From Nodosilinea sp. FACHB-131 (GTDB taxonomy: Bacteria > Cyanobacteriota > Cyanobacteriia > Phormidesmidales > Phormidesmidaceae), in NCBI RefSeq assembly GCF_014695395.1, contig NZ_JACJOF010000008.1, forward strand, positions 52,639 to 116,638: 64,000 nt of DNA, given 5' to 3'. The position numbers and the translations under genes are program-made. The notes beneath the pieces were generated by a model that worked only from the letters and a program-made list of their open reading frames with translations, searched no databases and was not told the origin of the DNA. Positions 35,922 to 44,174 of the stretch are shown piece by piece (the stretch's first letter is position 1; every line of letters begins with the position of its first letter).

Positions 35922-36233
35922 ATGTTAAGCCTGGTCTATCCCCACATCGAAAAAATTGATCACCAGCCCGCAAGGTTGCAGCGCATCCCTCGCATTCGCG
36001 TTGCCCAAATTGTAATGGATTACCTCGCCTACGGTTGGTCAGTCGAAGAACTCTGCCACCAGCACCCCTACCTAACCCCAGCCGAAGCCCATGCCGCTAT
36101 GGGTTACTACTTTGACCATCAAGACGAAATTGACCAAGAAATTTCTCAAGAATGGCATGACACCCAATCCAGCATGGCCCAAGCACCCAAATCACCGTTC
36201 TACACTCGCATGAAAGCTAGAGGGCTGCTGTAA
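35922..36233 (+). CDS. DUF433-family antitoxin
   Basis: 103 residues. Its core RIPRIRVAQIVMDYLAYGWS-VEELCHQHPYLTPAEAHAAM is the DUF433 winged-helix-like domain used as antitoxin beside DUF5615 toxins. The C-terminus (ISQEWHDTQSSMAQAPKSPF) would contact the toxin. Its TAA is immediately followed by the GTG of the toxin gene, with no gap, so the two are co-translated. It probably represses its own promoter through the N-terminal domain. Confidence 0.85.
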   Translation: MLSLVYPHIEKIDHQPARLQRIPRIRVAQIVMDYLAYGWSVEELCHQHPYLTPAEAHAAMGYYFDHQDEIDQEISQEWHDTQSSMAQAPKSPFYTRMKARGLL

Positions 36234-36584
36234 GTGGCGATCGCTCTTTATATGGATGTCCACATTCCCCAGGCGATCACCAACCAATTGCGTCGTCGGG
36301 GCATAGACGTACTGACTGCGTTCGATGATGAAGCTCAAGAACTGCCTGATGATCAACTTTTGTCGAGAGTAACTCAGCTTAATCGAATCCTCTTTACTCA
36401 AGACATCCGCTTTCGCGTTTTAGCCGAAACCTGGCAAACAGAAGGAAAACTCTTCTCCGGGTTAGTTTACGGCCATCAACTCGGCGGCACCATTGGCCAA
36501 TTCGTCAAAGACTTAGAGCTAATCGCTAAAGCTTCAGAGCCCGATGATTGGAAAAATACAGTGGAATATATTCCTTACAAGTAG
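36234..36584 (+). CDS. DUF5615 PIN-like toxin
   Basis: 116 residues from a GTG abutting the antitoxin stop. PIN-like acidic residues are kept: D in ALYMDVHIPQAI near residue 8, the EELPDDQLL region, and D in RILFTQDIRFRVLAE. These match DUF5615 (Mut7-C-like PIN fold) proteins, presumed RNases held in check by DUF433 partners. A gap of about 30 bp separates it from a second DUF433 gene. It appears intact and therefore probably active. Confidence 0.85.
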   Translation: MAIALYMDVHIPQAITNQLRRRGIDVLTAFDDEAQELPDDQLLSRVTQLNRILFTQDIRFRVLAETWQTEGKLFSGLVYGHQLGGTIGQFVKDLELIAKASEPDDWKNTVEYIPYK

Positions 36585-36616
36585 TCATCAGAGGGGCCAA
36601 ACCCCCACTGGCTGCA

Positions 36617-36856
36617 ATGTCAACTATGGACTACCGAAACTACATCACCATCGAACCCAACAAGCGCGGCGGTCAACCTTGCGTACGCGGTTTGCGAATC
36701 ACCGTCTACGAAGTGCTTGAGTATCTAGCTTCCGAGATGACCGAAGCTGAAATTCTTGATGACTTTCCCGACCTGACGCGAGAAGATTTAAAGGCCTGCA
36801 TTGCCTACGCTGCTGACCGCGAGCGTCGGTTCATGACCGCTCCTCTATCGGCATGA
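36617..36856 (+). CDS. Second DUF433-family antitoxin (toxin partner broken)
   Basis: 79 residues from the ATG at 36617 (36626 is also possible). MDYRNYITIEPNKRGGQPCV-RGLRITVYEVLEYLASEMTE-AEILDDFPDLTREDLKACIA is the classic short DUF433 protein. Its TGA overlaps the ATG of the downstream toxin remnant (ATGA), the usual arrangement of these pairs. Because the toxin is interrupted and truncated, this antitoxin is now solitary. It differs from the longer DUF433 protein just upstream, so it is a second system rather than a recent duplicate. Confidence 0.85.
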   Translation: MSTMDYRNYITIEPNKRGGQPCVRGLRITVYEVLEYLASEMTEAEILDDFPDLTREDLKACIAYAADRERRFMTAPLSA

Positions 36857-36975
36857 AATTACTTTTTGGTGAAAACCTATCACCCTAACTGCCAAATTGC
36901 TTGAGCGACCTTTTCCCAAACTCGCTTCACATTCGCGATGTAGGCCTGAAAGCAACGATTGACCATCGAGAATAG
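36853..36975 (+). pseudogene. Remnant of a DUF5615 toxin gene
   Basis: Starting at the ATG overlapping the antitoxin stop, the frame reads MKLLFGENLSP, a TAA stop (36886-36888), then LPNCLSDLFPNSLHIRDVGL-KATIDHRE and a TAG at 36973-36975. This is the N-terminal third of a DUF5615 toxin (intact ones read MKLLFDENLSPKL...SDLFP...HVRDVGL and run about 115 residues). So there is an in-frame stop and the last two thirds are missing. The usual acidic residue after LLF is Gly here. Confidence 0.85.
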
Positions 36976-36979
36976 ACCC

Positions 36980-37048
36980 AGGAAAGATTCCCACACTCAA
37001 TGGTCTGAAGCCGCTAGAATTTCTCTGACCCGACTGCACACCAGCGGG
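36980..37048 (+). pseudogene. Decayed 3' end of a HEAT-repeat gene
   Basis: Reads RKDSHTQWSEAARISLTRLH-TSG. This aligns with KDSQFQVAESARISLTRLHN at the C-terminus of the HEAT-repeat gene (32384-32453). Over the 28 nt centred on the RISLTRLH codons, 24 match. It is not attached to any open gene and lies 25 bp before the SpoIID-like gene. Confidence 0.75.
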
Positions 37049-37073
37049 CAGCACCCTACTTCGTTAGCGCACT

Positions 37074-38762
37074 ATGCCTACGCTCTCCCTGCCCCGACTT
37101 CAGCTTCAACCCCTGGGCCATCGGCGATCGCGATGGTTAGGGGCTGTGGGCGGCATGGCGATCGCCCTCACCACCGCCATCGCCGCACCCGCCCCCGCCG
37201 CCCAAAACCCGGTGATTCAAGTGGGCATCGTCCAGCGCTTTGGCGAAAATCTGCAAGACCGCATCACCCTCGAAGCCCTGCCCGGCGAGCAGCTCACCCT
37301 CAGCTTTGACACCCAGGGCCAGCCTCAGACTGTGACTGCAACACGGGTTGTGATTGGCCTCACCCCCGAGCAACTGCCCGAGGCCACCCTGGGCGAGCGC
37401 GTGGTGCTCAGCAACCACCGCAGCTTTGAGACCGCCGAATACAGCGCCCAGCAGTGGCGCGATCGCGGCATTGAGCCCGAGATTGCCCAGCCCGGCAGCT
37501 GGGAAGTGTGGGCCAACCGCGAAACCTACGACAGCCCCCTAGTGCGTCGCCTGCTGGTCAAAAACCTGCAAGCCCAGGGATTTACCGAAGTCTTTCTCGA
37601 CAGCGAAGTGGTAGGCCAGATTCCCCGCACCTACTTCGAGGCTAACGGTTATCGCTATGGCCGCGACACTCTCGACATTCGCGCCAACGGCGGGCGAGTG
37701 CGGGTGACCCAGCCCGGCGAGCCGCCGGTCACCCGCGTCTACGGTGGCACGCTGCGAGTGCAGCCCAACACCTACGGTACCTACACCCTGGTCAACAGCG
37801 TGCCGATCGAAACCTACCTACGCGGCGTGGTGCCCCACGAGATTGGTGCCAGTGCGCCAGTGCCCGCCATTCAGGCCCAGGCGGTGCTGGCCCGCACCTA
37901 CGCCCTGCGCAATCTGCGCCGCTTCGCTATCGACGACTACGAACTCTGCGCCGATACCCAGTGCCAGGTGTATCGGGGGCTGACCGGCACCGCGCCCGTA
38001 GCCGACCAGGCCATTCAGGCCACCCAGGGCCAGGTGCTCACCTATCAAAACGAGCTGGTCGATGCCCTGTATTCTTCCACCACGGGAGGCATTACCGCCG
38101 CCTTTAGCGACGTGTGGGATGGCCCCGATCGCCCCTACCTGCGGCCGGTGGTCGATACCGTCAACGGCCTGTGGGATATCAACCAGTATCCCCTCAGCTC
38201 CGAGGAAGCGATTCGCGCCTTTATGGCCATCGACAAAGGCTTTAACGAAGACACCTGGGAGCTGTTTCGCTGGCGCAACGAGAGCCCCCTGGCCGAAATT
38301 ACCCAAGACTTAAAGACCTACCTGGGCCGCCGCCAGCACCCGATGGCAGGGCTGACCCAGGTGCGATCGGTGCGCGTCTCAGAACGGGCCGACTCAGGTC
38401 GGGTGCAGGCGATCGACATCGAGACCGACCTGGGGGTGGTGCAGCTAAAAAAAGATGAAATTGTGCGGGTGCTCACGGCTCCCCGCAGCCTGCTGTTTTA
38501 TGTCGAGCCCATGTATCAAACCCCAGCCGCCGTGGGCACGGCTCCCGTACCGGAAGGAACGCCCCCGGCGGCCAGTTCACAGATTATGGGCTACCGCTTT
38601 GTGGGCGGCGGCTGGGGGCATGGCGTTGGCTTGAGCCAAACCGGGTCGTATCGCCTGGGCAGCTTGGGCTGGGCCTATCCTCGCATTCTCCAGTTTTACT
38701 ACCCCGGCACCACGCTACAGCCGATTGGCGAAAATCTGACGTTCTGGCGTGAGCCAACGTAG
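37074..38762 (+). CDS. SpoIID/LytB-domain protein
   Basis: 562 residues with an N-terminal export signal (MAIALTTAIAAPAPAAQNPV). After a family-specific N-terminal domain comes the SpoIID core: TYLRGVVPHEIGASAPVPAI, QAQAVLARTYALRNLRRF, STTGGITAAFSDVWDG, and the C-terminal GGGWGHGVGLSQTGSYRLGS. The SpoIID domain is a lytic transglycosylase acting on denuded glycan strands in Bacillus; cyanobacterial homologs are presumed cell-wall remodelling factors. The catalytic glutamate of the core (PHEIG) is present. A repeat-like near-duplicate of a linker (QPIGENLTFWREPT) is its end. Confidence 0.88.
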   Translation: MPTLSLPRLQLQPLGHRRSRWLGAVGGMAIALTTAIAAPAPAAQNPVIQVGIVQRFGENLQDRITLEALPGEQLTLSFDTQGQPQTVTATRVVIGLTPEQLPEATLGERVVLSNHRSFETAEYSAQQWRDRGIEPEIAQPGSWEVWANRETYDSPLVRRLLVKNLQAQGFTEVFLDSEVVGQIPRTYFEANGYRYGRDTLDIRANGGRVRVTQPGEPPVTRVYGGTLRVQPNTYGTYTLVNSVPIETYLRGVVPHEIGASAPVPAIQAQAVLARTYALRNLRRFAIDDYELCADTQCQVYRGLTGTAPVADQAIQATQGQVLTYQNELVDALYSSTTGGITAAFSDVWDGPDRPYLRPVVDTVNGLWDINQYPLSSEEAIRAFMAIDKGFNEDTWELFRWRNESPLAEITQDLKTYLGRRQHPMAGLTQVRSVRVSERADSGRVQAIDIETDLGVVQLKKDEIVRVLTAPRSLLFYVEPMYQTPAAVGTAPVPEGTPPAASSQIMGYRFVGGGWGHGVGLSQTGSYRLGSLGWAYPRILQFYYPGTTLQPIGENLTFWREPT

Positions 38763-38786
38763 GCGTGGAGGGTAGGCAAGGCGCTA

Positions 38787-40337
38787 CTAGCCCAATACCT
38801 CTCGCAGCATTTGGCGGTGCTGGCTGACAGAGGCCAGGGTGTTGGCCGTCATCAGTCCACAGGCGGCTACTGCTGGTAGACCGATGCCGGGGAAGGTGGA
38901 GCCGCCCACGCAGAGCAACCCCTCTAGCGGGGTCTTTGGCCCTGGGAAGAGGCCATTTTCAACTGAGATGGCAGGGCCGTAGCTACCTCGGTGGCAGCGC
39001 AAAAAGCGTTCGTGGGTGAGGGGAGTGCCAACCAATTCCACCTCCACTCGGCTGCGCACATCGGGGATGATCCGCTCTAGGGCTTGCCAGAGGGGTTTTG
39101 CCCGTTCCGCCTTGAGCTGGGCATATTCGGGGCTGCGGCGATCGCATCCCTGCCAAAGTTCGTAGGGCTCAGTGGCCGGGGTGTAGACATGGATGGTGTG
39201 CTTGCCCGGTGGGGCCAGCGACGGATCGAGCACCGTGGGAATCGACATGACGATAAGATTCTGCGGAGCGTCAATGCCTCGTTCCCAGTCGTCGACCGTA
39301 ATGTAGTGGCAGGCCAGGTCAGAGGGCAGGCCCTCACCGTCGATGCCCAGGTGCAAGTGCAGAAAGCTAGGGCACTCGGGGGTGGCCTGGCGCTCTTCTA
39401 CAAAAGCCTTTGGCAGGGCTCCATCGGGCACCAGCTTCAGCGTGTCCCAAATGGAGGCGTTAGAGATTACGGTGCTGGCTTTGAGGGTTTCGCCAGATTT
39501 CAGGGTGACTCCGATCGCACGTCCCTGATCGACCAAAATTTCGTTGACGTGAGTGCCCAGCCGCAGAGTGCCGCCATACTTCTCTAGACCACGCACCAGA
39601 GCCTCGATCAGGGCAGCGCTGCCGCCAATCGGATAGTCCAGTGTTACGCCTGGACGATACCACTCGGCAAACATAAAGGCCATTTCGGCGGTGCTGGTGC
39701 CCTCGGCGGGTAGGCCCGACAGCAAAAAGCACAGCATATTCATCCAGTTGCGGATGAAGGGATCGCGGGTGGTGCGATCGAGTACGGTGCTGAAGGGTCT
39801 GCTGGATTGAGTGAGCGCTGGAGCATTTCGCAGCAGTTCCCAGGCGTAGGGGGCGGCGGTTTGCACGGCACCCAGATCCAACCTGAGGGCGGCGGGGGGC
39901 AGAGCGGTGGCTGCTTTGCCCAGGGGCACCATCGCCTTTTGTAGACTCCGCCATTCTTTGACGGCAGTTTCACCCCGCAGCTCACGTAGCACGTCAGCGA
40001 ACTGATCGTTGCCCACGGTGGTGTCAAAGTCGCCCTCGGGCAGGCGCACGCCCCAGGTGTTGTAGTTGGCCCAGGTGACGCTGTCGCCTTCACCCACCGC
40101 ATCGAGCACGTGGCGCAGGGGGTTAGTAGAGGCCCGATACGACATTCCCGAGTAGAGGGATGGACCCGAGTCAAAGATGAACCCCTGGCGCTCAAAGCCG
40201 TGGGCGGCTCCGCCCGCAATGGTGTGGCTTTCGCAGACGGTGACGCTATGGCCGTAGCGGGCCAGCAGTGCCCCGCAGCACAGACCGCCAATGCCGCTGC
40301 CGATCACAATGACATCGGCGGTCTTAATAGACGGCAT
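38787..40337 (-). CDS. CrtISO/CrtH-like FAD-dependent oxidoreductase
   Basis: 516 residues from the ATG at 40337. A frame running 108 codons further upstream is an artefact overlapping the next gene. The FAD-binding N-terminus is DVIVIGSGIGGLCCGALLAR followed by GGAAHGFERQGFIFDSGPSL. The C-terminal FAD motif is LLCVGGSTFPGIGLPAVAAC. It belongs to the phytoene desaturase/carotenoid isomerase superfamily and resembles plant and cyanobacterial CRTISO-like proteins, but is not a clear CrtH (the prolycopene isomerase). Also possible: retinol saturase-like. It lies 5 bp downstream of the next gene on the same strand, likely one operon. Confidence 0.8.
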   Translation of the reverse strand: MPSIKTADVIVIGSGIGGLCCGALLARYGHSVTVCESHTIAGGAAHGFERQGFIFDSGPSLYSGMSYRASTNPLRHVLDAVGEGDSVTWANYNTWGVRLPEGDFDTTVGNDQFADVLRELRGETAVKEWRSLQKAMVPLGKAATALPPAALRLDLGAVQTAAPYAWELLRNAPALTQSSRPFSTVLDRTTRDPFIRNWMNMLCFLLSGLPAEGTSTAEMAFMFAEWYRPGVTLDYPIGGSAALIEALVRGLEKYGGTLRLGTHVNEILVDQGRAIGVTLKSGETLKASTVISNASIWDTLKLVPDGALPKAFVEERQATPECPSFLHLHLGIDGEGLPSDLACHYITVDDWERGIDAPQNLIVMSIPTVLDPSLAPPGKHTIHVYTPATEPYELWQGCDRRSPEYAQLKAERAKPLWQALERIIPDVRSRVEVELVGTPLTHERFLRCHRGSYGPAISVENGLFPGPKTPLEGLLCVGGSTFPGIGLPAVAACGLMTANTLASVSQHRQMLREVLG

Positions 40338-40342
40338 CGCCC

Positions 40343-40846
40343 CTAGCTCCCAAAATAGCCCTGGATGTTCTCGGGGCGAAATTTGCGCAGAATGGGGGTG
40401 GCCTGGCGCACTACCGCCTCGGAGCCGCGCACCACCACTATAAACTTGCCGTCGTCGAGTCGGTTGCGGTACGAGAGGGCATCGCCACTGCCGATAATGC
40501 CCATGCCGCCGCCAATAAAGTAGGCTCCCATCGAGCCCCCAATCGCCCCGAGCAATCCACCAATGATCTGGTTGCCCAACCGCCCCGTAAAGGCAAAGGT
40601 ATCTAACCCAGTAATGATGTTGAACATGAACCCAGCGGCAAACCCAAAGGGCACCAGCCACGCCGCCATCAGTCGAATTTGATTCCAGGCCTGGTCGGCG
40701 GGGTCGACAAGCCCGTATTCGTCGGCGCTTTTGAAGCCTTTGCCCAGAATGTCGAAGTTATCTGTGGGCAGACTGGCTTCTTCAAGGGCGCTGTAGGCTT
40801 CTTCGGCTTTGATGCGATTGTCTAAAACGGCAACCAGGTAGTTCAT
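40343..40846 (-). CDS. Conserved cyanobacterial membrane-associated protein
   Basis: 167 residues from MNYLVAVLDNRIKAEEAYSA; an upstream ATG at 40867 is less likely. The N-terminal ~55 residues look like a ferredoxin-fold signalling domain. A glycine-rich pair of membrane helices follows (GLLGAIGGSMGAYFIGGGMG), then a C-terminal strand-rich part (DGKFIVVVRGSEAVVRQATP). Function unknown. It is transcribed with the CrtISO-like gene (5 bp between them), so a link to carotenoid or membrane metabolism is an inference. Confidence 0.75.
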   Translation of the reverse strand: MNYLVAVLDNRIKAEEAYSALEEASLPTDNFDILGKGFKSADEYGLVDPADQAWNQIRLMAAWLVPFGFAAGFMFNIITGLDTFAFTGRLGNQIIGGLLGAIGGSMGAYFIGGGMGIIGSGDALSYRNRLDDGKFIVVVRGSEAVVRQATPILRKFRPENIQGYFGS

Positions 40847-40936
40847 TTGCAAAAGACAATGGGGCAAAGACAGTTGGGTGTGAACCCAATAGTTATTATG
40901 CCGCGTCGATGTTCATCCCTAGGGGGGCGTTGGCCG

Positions 40937-41488
40937 CTAAACCTGACCGCCGGGACAAACCGTAGACCATTGCTCCAGGTTGGCCCTGGCCTGAATGAAC
41001 CCGGCAAGCTCGCCCCGGTAGGCAATCAGTCGAGCGCGATCGGCGGAGGTGGGCGGCACCAGCACCACCAAACGATCAACCGAGGCGGCGGCGCAGGCCC
41101 AGTCGCTGGCTTCTACAGCGGCGGCTAGGTTTGCCTGGCGCTGCGCGATTTCGGCCTGTTTAGCGGCCTCGGCCCGCTCCTGGGCGATGTAGGTCTGCAT
41201 GTTGCGAACACCGGCGGTGGCGTAGCGATCGCCCGGTCGAAACGTCAAAGCCCGGCGAAAGTTGATCAGGGCTGTGTGGTAGTCTCCCAGCTCAGCGGCG
41301 GAGTAGCCGGCCAGCATGGCATAGCGGTAAGACTGCGATCGCGTCTGTTTCAGGCGGCTGTCTAAGCTAAACTCTTCCGCCGTCGGCGTTGGCGTCTTCG
41401 CCAGAGCCGGCCCTAGCCCGCCGCTGACCAGGGTTGCCCCGAGGGCTAAACCCACCGCAATTTTGCCCACCATCTCCATTGCTGCCAT
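40937..41488 (-). CDS. Exported TPR-like protein
   Basis: 183 residues. A signal peptide (GKIAVGLALGATLVSGGLGP-ALA) precedes a TPR-type helical domain (RYAMLAGYSAAELGDYHTAL, INFRRALTFRPGDRYATAGV), then a long charged helix (ERAEAAKQAEIAQRQANLAA) and a C-terminal domain with two cysteines (DWACAAAS, STVCPGG). TPR domains mediate protein contacts; no partner is evident. It is separated from the operon downstream by 90 bp. Confidence 0.75.
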   Translation of the reverse strand: MAAMEMVGKIAVGLALGATLVSGGLGPALAKTPTPTAEEFSLDSRLKQTRSQSYRYAMLAGYSAAELGDYHTALINFRRALTFRPGDRYATAGVRNMQTYIAQERAEAAKQAEIAQRQANLAAAVEASDWACAAASVDRLVVLVPPTSADRARLIAYRGELAGFIQARANLEQWSTVCPGGQV

Positions 41489-41611
41489 CCTTGTTGCTGC
41501 CTACGCTACACGACCGTTTAGGGTAGCGAATTTTTCGCCTGTCGCGGCACAATCTGTGCGCTGGTTTCTGAACGGGAGCCTAGACACCCTAGGCTATCCA
41601 GGTGATTTACA

Positions 41612-41845
41612 ATGGGTTTAGCTAGGGAGAAAATACCAGTTGTGGTTGTTCCAAAGCCTCGCGCTATGCAAATGGTGGTTACAAGAGCTAGCCTTCATGC
41701 CCCCAAGCAAGATGCTACCTATTGGCGTAGCCAACCCCACACAGACAGACTAGAAGCTCTAGAGTCTATCCGGCAGCAATACCACCTCTGGAAATACGGT
41801 GCTGAACCAAGATTTCAAAGAGTTTGTACAGTCCTTAAACGATAA
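41612..41845 (+). CDS. Small protein of an AbiEii-type nucleotidyltransferase pair
   Basis: Up to 77 residues from the ATG at 41612; the ATGs at 41666 and 41672 (MVVTRASLHAPKQDATYW) are more likely starts. The conserved end KQDATYWRSQPHTDRLEALE-SIRQQYHLWKYGAEPRFQRV matches small genes I have seen immediately upstream of nucleotidyltransferases whose sequence starts MLNQDFKEFIQSLNDNEVRY. Its 3' end overlaps the start of just such a gene in another frame (41799). Here the partner is truncated. It may be the antitoxin-like half of a toxin-antitoxin pair, but this is an inference. Confidence 0.65.
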   Translation: MGLAREKIPVVVVPKPRAMQMVVTRASLHAPKQDATYWRSQPHTDRLEALESIRQQYHLWKYGAEPRFQRVCTVLKR

Positions 41846-41879
41846 TGAGATGCGCTACCTAGTGATTGTCGCCAACTAG
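41799..41879 (+). pseudogene. Truncated AbiEii-like nucleotidyltransferase start
   Basis: A GTG frame reads VLNQDFKEFVQSLNDNEMRY-LVIVAN then TAG, 27 codons in all. Intact relatives continue LVIGGYAVAFHG into the nucleotidyltransferase active site. The break falls exactly at the G-G of the catalytic GGYA motif. It overlaps the 3' end of the small gene by 47 nt, the native overlap of these pairs, which supports the identification. Confidence 0.7.
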
Positions 41880-41952
41880 CGTACCCGTATGAGTAGTGCC
41901 TTTTGAGGGCAGTTGCGCTTAAATTGGGGGCAACCTACGCGAAGCTACACCC

Positions 41953-44082
41953 TTGTCAGAGACAGGCCAGTACCAGGGCAAACGTCTGAGCGCTACTGAA
42001 GTCACCCGCCTCTACGCCGCCGGAGAGCGTGACTTTCGCGGTGCCGTACTTCGGGGATGCTTTTTGGGCGGGGTAGATCTATCGGATGCAAATTTTAGCA
42101 GCGCAGATATTCGCAGCGCAGTTTTCTCTTGCTCAAAATTACGAAAAGCCAATTTCTCAAAAGCCACAGGAGGAATTGGAAAAAGACTAAAGTTCATGCA
42201 AGTTTTCATTATACTCTGGCTTGCAACTTTCTCTTTCGCAATTGCAACTGTAATTAGGGATAACTACTTAAAAGAATATACTTTGATAGAGGAATTGGTA
42301 AAAGAGCTAGATCATGTCAAGCTAATAACATCAATCTCATTAATATTGACATCTTTTATTTTTATCCAAAAGGGTTTCGGGGCAAAAGCATTGATTACTT
42401 TCTCCATAGCTTCATTCGTAGTCAGCCAAGTACTGATAGAATCCTTAGGGCCTGATGTTGCCTTGGGCAACTTATTTATGCTTGGATTTTTTCTCGTGCT
42501 CTTGATTGGGGCTCCATCTCTAGTTGCCCCCCGTAACCTAGCCTTAGCCATCATCAGTGCCTCAGCATCGCTGCCAACATTCGCTTCGATTCAGACAATC
42601 GGGTTGTTCTTTGCATATTCACTTTATCGTGGAGACGAATATGAAGACTTGTTTGTGGCCCTAGGGGATGCTTGGGGTGCAGCAGCTTTTGTCCTAGTCA
42701 TCACAATATACGCAATACTTTTTTATCTAGAGCAGGAATTTCTTTTCATATCAAGAATTCTAAGGGCATTTTCGTCATCTTTTGGAACAAGATTTCAGGG
42801 CGCTGACTTGAGTGAAGCTGAGTTTTCTTTTGCGTTCTTGGGAGATGTAAGCTTCAATCAAGCAAATCTATTTCAGTCTAGATTTCACGGCGCTAAGGGA
42901 TTAGGGTATGCTCAGCTAGAAAATACAAATCTTTTTGATTCGCGTGTTCTTAAGCTAATCACCACCCTCAATGGCATCGATCAAGATTTGAGTAATGCCG
43001 ACCTGCGTGGCGCTAACCTGGCAGGAGCTAAGCTCCACCGGGTCAATCTTACTGGCGCAAACCTCCATGGGGCTCTACTACAATCCGCCGAACTTCACGG
43101 GGCAAACCTGTCTGAGGCCAACTGCATCGGCACTGATTTCACCGCTGCCCACCTCACCGGGGCCTGCCTAGAAGCTTGGAACATCGGCAGTACCACCGTC
43201 TTTAAAGACATTGACTGCCAGCATGTATTTTTGCGAGAGCAGCCCGACAGTCGGGGCGATCGAGAGCGCCGTCCCCACAACCTCGACAAAGACTTTCAGC
43301 CCGGCGACTTTGAAAAATTCTTCAAAGATATGCTCGACACCGTGCAGTTGCTCATCCGCAACGGGGTAAATCCCGACTCGTTTAAGGCCGCGTTTCAGAG
43401 CATCATCGAAGCGCACCCAGAAATTACCGCTGACTCCATTCAGGGCTTTGAGCGCAAGGGTGACGATGTACTAGTTACCATTCAAGTGCCCGAGGGCACA
43501 AGCAAAGCCGATATTGAGCGCACCTGGGACGAGGTGTATGAAGCCCGCTTAGCTGCTGCCACCGCTGCCGCCCAACTCGAAGCTGAAAAGCGTCGGGGTG
43601 ATGATCTTAAAGACGTTTCCCTCGGTTTCAGTCGATTTTTGTCTAGCTTTCAAATCAACAATATGAACAATCCTATCAGCACTGGCGACGGCAGCTTCTA
43701 CGCAGGCGGCGACGTCAAACTATCGAGCAGTATCCTTAACCTGGGGCAAATTAGCGGCCAAGTCACCAATCAGATCGACCAAATTCCTGCCCCCGCAACC
43801 CCCGACCAGCTCAACCTGCGCGATATTCTCACTCAGCTCAAAACAGCTGTAGAAGCCGACGCTGAACTCAGCGACGACGAAAGAGCCGAAGCCCTGCAAG
43901 CTGTAGGCCGCATTGCCGCCGCAGGCACCGAACCCAACCCCGACGACAAAGCCAAAGGCATCGTCAAACGCGCCGCCGCTACCCTCAAAGGCATGACCGA
44001 AACCCTAACCGATGCCTCAAAGCTGGCTGAGGCCTGTACCAAGCTGCTGCCCCTAGTGCTCAGTCTGTTTGCTCTGGTCTAG
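41953..44082 (+). CDS. Mosaic pentapeptide-repeat membrane protein
   Basis: 709 residues from a TTG (no good ATG upstream of residue 81). Layout: pentapeptide repeats (DFRGAVLRGCFLGGVDLSDA, ANFSSADIRS; residues ~25-75), about six membrane helices (82-275), a second pentapeptide block (FQGADLSEAEFSF to LTGACLEAW; ~285-425), a charged linker, and a C-terminal region (450-709) with a polar low-complexity patch (FYAGGDVKLSSSILNLGQIS) and a long helix ending in a hydrophobic tail (LLPLVLSLFALV). The membrane part is AT-rich and the flanks GC-rich, so the gene looks assembled from two sources. No enzyme motif is visible. A role as a signalling or defence effector is only a guess from the AbiEii debris next door. 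Confidence 0.8.
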   Translation: MSETGQYQGKRLSATEVTRLYAAGERDFRGAVLRGCFLGGVDLSDANFSSADIRSAVFSCSKLRKANFSKATGGIGKRLKFMQVFIILWLATFSFAIATVIRDNYLKEYTLIEELVKELDHVKLITSISLILTSFIFIQKGFGAKALITFSIASFVVSQVLIESLGPDVALGNLFMLGFFLVLLIGAPSLVAPRNLALAIISASASLPTFASIQTIGLFFAYSLYRGDEYEDLFVALGDAWGAAAFVLVITIYAILFYLEQEFLFISRILRAFSSSFGTRFQGADLSEAEFSFAFLGDVSFNQANLFQSRFHGAKGLGYAQLENTNLFDSRVLKLITTLNGIDQDLSNADLRGANLAGAKLHRVNLTGANLHGALLQSAELHGANLSEANCIGTDFTAAHLTGACLEAWNIGSTTVFKDIDCQHVFLREQPDSRGDRERRPHNLDKDFQPGDFEKFFKDMLDTVQLLIRNGVNPDSFKAAFQSIIEAHPEITADSIQGFERKGDDVLVTIQVPEGTSKADIERTWDEVYEARLAAATAAAQLEAEKRRGDDLKDVSLGFSRFLSSFQINNMNNPISTGDGSFYAGGDVKLSSSILNLGQISGQVTNQIDQIPAPATPDQLNLRDILTQLKTAVEADAELSDDERAEALQAVGRIAAAGTEPNPDDKAKGIVKRAAATLKGMTETLTDASKLAEACTKLLPLVLSLFALV

Positions 44083-44174
44083 ACTGGCCGCTCAGCATCC
44101 CTGTCCATCAAAAACCAGGCCAGCCCGTACAATTAGAAGAAGTATCTATTCACCCGCACGAGTACCGCTAGTCC

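Noticed and set aside
40338..40661. N-terminal extension of the CrtISO-like protein
   Set aside because: It overlaps the next gene in another frame, and the FAD motif begins only after the ATG at 40337.
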